A stretch of 10,265 nt of DNA. Origin: Discostella pseudostelligera. Lineage: Eukaryota > Bacillariophyta > Thalassiosirophyceae > Thalassiosirales > Thalassiosiraceae. The stretch is from contig JALLBK010001066.1 in assembly GCA_036940085.1 (NCBI GenBank), positions 1 through 10,265 on the forward strand, given 5' to 3'. Positions 7,932 through 10,265 of the stretch are shown piece by piece (within the stretch, counting starts at the first letter, position 1; each line of letters opens with the position of its first letter). A program made the translations under genes and the position numbers. The notes beneath the pieces were generated by a model. The model ran no database searches, was not told the origin of the DNA, and saw only the letters and a program-made list of their open reading frames with translations.

Positions 7932-8522
7932 TATTAATGGAGTGGATATGGTAGAGATGAGTAGGCCTCGTGCTTGATGCTTTTCATTCGATTGGATACT
8001 CAATCTAGATATGAACTCAATATGATGATGATGTGCTCATGGTGTGGTATGTGGTATGAGGTATGGAACGGTGTCCGCTACCCGCGATGTCTATGTTGGT
8101 CGGATGGGTGCGCGATGTTATGATAAATGTAGGAATTGGTATGTAATTTCCCGCGAACGAGACTGACATGAAAGACGTTTCCGAGTCTCCGAGCTCCGAG
8201 CTGTTCCGAGCACAACAACATCAACGTCAACAACCACAACCAACATGGATTTTGACTACTTCGCCATCTCAGAGATCATTTCAGTACGCGAGATTAACAC
8301 CAAAGCTCAAGTTAATTATGAATATCACTCTAAAGATCTACCCTCTCTTGTCTAAATAAGTGGTCATTATCTACGTCGTCTATACAACCTTTATTATGAT
8401 CATGATTCAAGTCGATTACCAAATATTTGTATCGGGAGTTGTTCAAGCGCATACAATTGAACTCCCCGCCCCCCCTAAGAAGTGAAATGCGAACAATCAA
8501 TTAAAGACAACGCATATCCTTT
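7932..8522. other. Intergenic region between the two paralogous secreted-protein genes
   Basis: These 591 nt hold the promoter of the one-module gene and the 3' end of the two-module gene, both on the minus strand. I see a CCAAT box on the minus strand (ATTGG at 7991-7995), about 60 nt upstream of the ATG, and an exact E2F-type site TTTCCCGC at 8147-8154. A plus-strand open frame at 8168-8359 (63 codons) has no recognisable content and I do not call it. A C-rich run lies at about 8464-8475. Nothing else stands out. Confidence 0.5.
8147..8154 (+). promoter_or_regulatory. E2F-type site
   Basis: TTTCCCGC fits the E2F/DP consensus TTTSSCGC exactly and continues as TTTCCCGCGAA. It is about 216 nt upstream of the ATG of the one-module secreted protein. 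E2F sites in many eukaryotes tie genes to the G1/S phase. A site of eight bases can occur by chance, so this is a hint only. Confidence 0.3.
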
Positions 8523-9710
8523 CTAAACAAACAATAAGCACATTCCAACGACGGCAGCAAAGACACTCGTTGACATCACTCGGAACGATGAACCACTATC
8601 CACCGTGTATGCCCCTGCACCAACCATTCCAGGATCCCTTCCTGCATATCCCGTCTCGGCGAAGATACTCAAATCAATACCACTGGGTAGATGAGTATCA
8701 TCCTTGACAGCCGTTTGTCTGCCAGTTGTATAATCGAACCATTCCGTGAGAGCCTCATCGTCCCAAATCTCACGGAAGTAACACAAACGTGACGCCGCGG
8801 CCTTCTCTTCGGGCGTCAAATCAATCCAAGCCTTGGCTTCCGAAGGAGGATACTCATTTGAATTATCACTCCACATCTCTTCCGTCCAACCGAGAGTTTC
8901 AATCGCCACCTTCAAGTCATCTTGGAAAGAACCCCAATAGTACGAGAGATAATGATTCATGAAGCAATCCCAAGTGTGGGTATAGAAACCAAGTTCCATG
9001 GCTGCATCGCGTGCATCGGCATCCAAATTGAAAAAGGTATTCTGCTCCACAACGGACGAGCCCAAATTGTTCCAATCATCTTCGGTGTAGTTCATTGCCG
9101 AACTGGCCAAAGTCCGTGCCGAATCACTAAGTTCACTCCAGGGGATGTAACGAAACTCTGGCATGGGATGGGGGAAGAAACTAGGATTTGGATTCATATC
9201 AATTTTATTCCAATTGTCCTTGAAGTAGCAAATACCATTGGCGGCGGACTTTTGGTTGTCGTTGAGCATATCCCACCACAATGTCTCGGTCTCGGGCGTA
9301 GGCGCTGTGTCCAGCATCAACCAATGATCTTCGGTCCATCCCAAATTACGGTAATGGGTTTGCGCACCCGCCACATCCAGTTCGTCCCATGTGTACTGCT
9401 CGTAATGATTAATGAAGCAATCCCATGTTGGCTGAGTGAAGCCTAATTGAGATGCGGCATCACGCTCGTTCGATGTGAGAGATGTCCATCGGCGACGTTC
9501 GATGGGGTTCAAGCCGTGATTGTTCCATGTCTGTTGGGTGTACCCTAGCTTCTCGATAGCAATGTTCTGAGAGGTGGAGTCGAGTTGGTTGAATGGTTGG
9601 AAGCGAAAGGTGGGTTCCGCGACGGGGAAAGAGTCGGCGGCAACCACGATGATGCTGCTGGCGAGGATGGCAATTGCTGCCTTGGAGGGTGGTGCAAGAG
9701 ATCTCATCAT
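8523..9710 (-). CDS. Secreted, probably surface-anchored protein with two Trp/Cys repeat modules
   Basis: No family recognised. The open frame extends to 9815 but begins with TTG; an ATG at 9800 would put a long non-signal tail first, so I chose the ATG pair at 9710/9707, giving 395 residues with a clean signal peptide (SKAAIAILASSIIVVAADS). Module 1 is about residues 35-171, module 2 about 186-324. Each has four sub-repeats of the form W-x2-L-x5-R/K-x-A-A-x2-L-G-Y/F-x4-W. Shared landmarks are TWDCFINHY / TWDCFMNHY, LGWTEDHW / LGWTEEMW and CYFKDNW / CYFREIW. After an acidic tail, the C-terminus ends in VMSTSVFAAVVGMCLLFV after a small-residue stretch (SGSS), the layout of a GPI-anchor signal. 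ADS|FPVAEP also resembles a plastid cleavage motif, which would conflict with surface anchoring. The next gene on the same strand is a one-module paralogue. Confidence 0.85.
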   Translation of the reverse strand: MMRSLAPPSKAAIAILASSIIVVAADSFPVAEPTFRFQPFNQLDSTSQNIAIEKLGYTQQTWNNHGLNPIERRRWTSLTSNERDAASQLGFTQPTWDCFINHYEQYTWDELDVAGAQTHYRNLGWTEDHWLMLDTAPTPETETLWWDMLNDNQKSAANGICYFKDNWNKIDMNPNPSFFPHPMPEFRYIPWSELSDSARTLASSAMNYTEDDWNNLGSSVVEQNTFFNLDADARDAAMELGFYTHTWDCFMNHYLSYYWGSFQDDLKVAIETLGWTEEMWSDNSNEYPPSEAKAWIDLTPEEKAAASRLCYFREIWDDEALTEWFDYTTGRQTAVKDDTHLPSGIDLSIFAETGYAGRDPGMVGAGAYTVDSGSSFRVMSTSVFAAVVGMCLLFV

Positions 9711-10265
9711 GTATTCAATGAAAAAACAACGATGAACCAAGAGCGTATTGATTAATCTCCTGTCAATAAATGAGTATTGAAGGAATGCTTTTATGAGCAT
9801 CAAGCACCAATCCAAAATAATTATGCCAAGGACGCGATAGAGATTGGCCGTTCATCCCACCACTCTTTTAATCCTTCCGTTTGTTCTTTTATTGGCTTCT
9901 CTGCGATCTTGTCTCCAACATCACAAACCTGCCACCAACCACAACCACCGAAGTAGACCGAAGTGCATGCAACAACCAATCCTTCTTTCCGTTCAAGCAT
10001 CAGATGACACATAATATCTTCGTTATGTAGGAACTAGTATCTTCCAAATTTTGAATTTTGAGAAAGCTGCATGTAACGTCATCGTCGCTTTTTATGTCGC
10101 TGCTTCATCGCTGAAGCGTCATTTTCGCCAAATCCAAAATTTACTCACACATAGGAGCACACATCAAGCCACGTCACGAGATCCGCATCCATCACCGCAA
10201 CGCAGAGAAAACCCATCACCGCCGCCGCCGCCCCGCCCCAAATAACCGATCACCGCCATCACTAT
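9711..10265. other. Right-hand region without a called gene
   Basis: This 555-nt stretch contains the promoter and 5' leader of the two-module gene. A minus-strand frame at 9821-10012 (63 codons with ATG) has no recognisable content, and a plus-strand frame at 10051-10245 is partly low-complexity. The last 200 nt carry an ACGTCA bZIP-like half site (10076-10081), a GCTTCA/TGAAGC inverted repeat (10102-10117), and a CCG-rich run near 10216-10240, which together look like the promoter and leader of a plus-strand gene beyond the edge. That is inference from composition only. Confidence 0.4.

Noticed and set aside
8168..8359. Plus-strand 63-codon frame with ATG between the paralogues
   Set aside because: Short, low-complexity Gln/Pro/Ser content, no domain, and located in the expected promoter of the minus-strand gene.
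9821..10012. Minus-strand 63-codon frame with ATG upstream of the two-module gene
   Set aside because: Cys/Trp-rich but without the module pattern, ends in a stop before the signal-peptide start, and no splice pair linking it to the gene is convincing.
1..10265. CRISPR arrays, tRNA or rRNA genes, transposase genes
   Set aside because: I looked for regularly spaced direct repeats, tRNA-like arms, rRNA stretches and transposase motifs and found none.

Overview
The window reads as nuclear DNA of a photosynthetic stramenopile, most likely a centric diatom. This rests on sequence features, not a database match. Two proteins begin with a signal peptide followed at once by a Phe in an 'ASAF'-like context (STA|FSF in the shikimate kinase, VNS|FVP in the Rieske protein), which is how diatoms mark proteins for their complex plastid. 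Introns are short (79 and 99 nt) with GT..AG borders. There are no operons, genes lie on both strands, and the proteins carry long acidic, Ser/Thr/Asn or Gly tracts.

Layout. 1-325: no intact gene, but a 43-nt degraded copy (49-91) of the end of the methyltransferase exon further right. 326-1806 (+): a Rieske, pheophorbide-a-oxygenase-like gene in several exons. It has a clear [2Fe-2S] site and Fe(II)-site histidines, but an in-frame stop must be spliced out and a central segment of the fold is missing, so it is either a diverged short form or a decaying gene. 1896-5000 (-): a two-exon gene for an RlmI-type rRNA (cytosine) methyltransferase of about 1001 residues, fused to an N-terminal domain that looks like a pseudouridine synthase with altered catalytic positions. 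5001-5291: a divergent promoter region with GTCGACC repeats and an inverted repeat. 5292-6446 (+): plastid shikimate kinase. 6447-6797: convergent 3' spacer. 6798-7931 and 8523-9710 (-): two neighbouring secreted proteins that share a Trp/Cys-rich repeat module I do not recognise as a named family. The larger has two modules and a C-terminal tail like a GPI-anchor signal; the smaller has one module behind a Gly/Glu/Asp-rich stretch. 9711-10265: no gene seen, possibly the start of a promoter region for a gene to the right.

How the genes relate. The left half leans to plastid biology (tetrapyrrole-type oxygenase, rRNA modification, aromatic amino-acid precursor synthesis), and the methyltransferase and kinase share one divergent intergenic region. 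The right half is a local duplication of secreted or surface proteins. The least explained content is this repeat module pair, the fused methyltransferase, and the damaged oxygenase next to a scrap of the methyltransferase gene.
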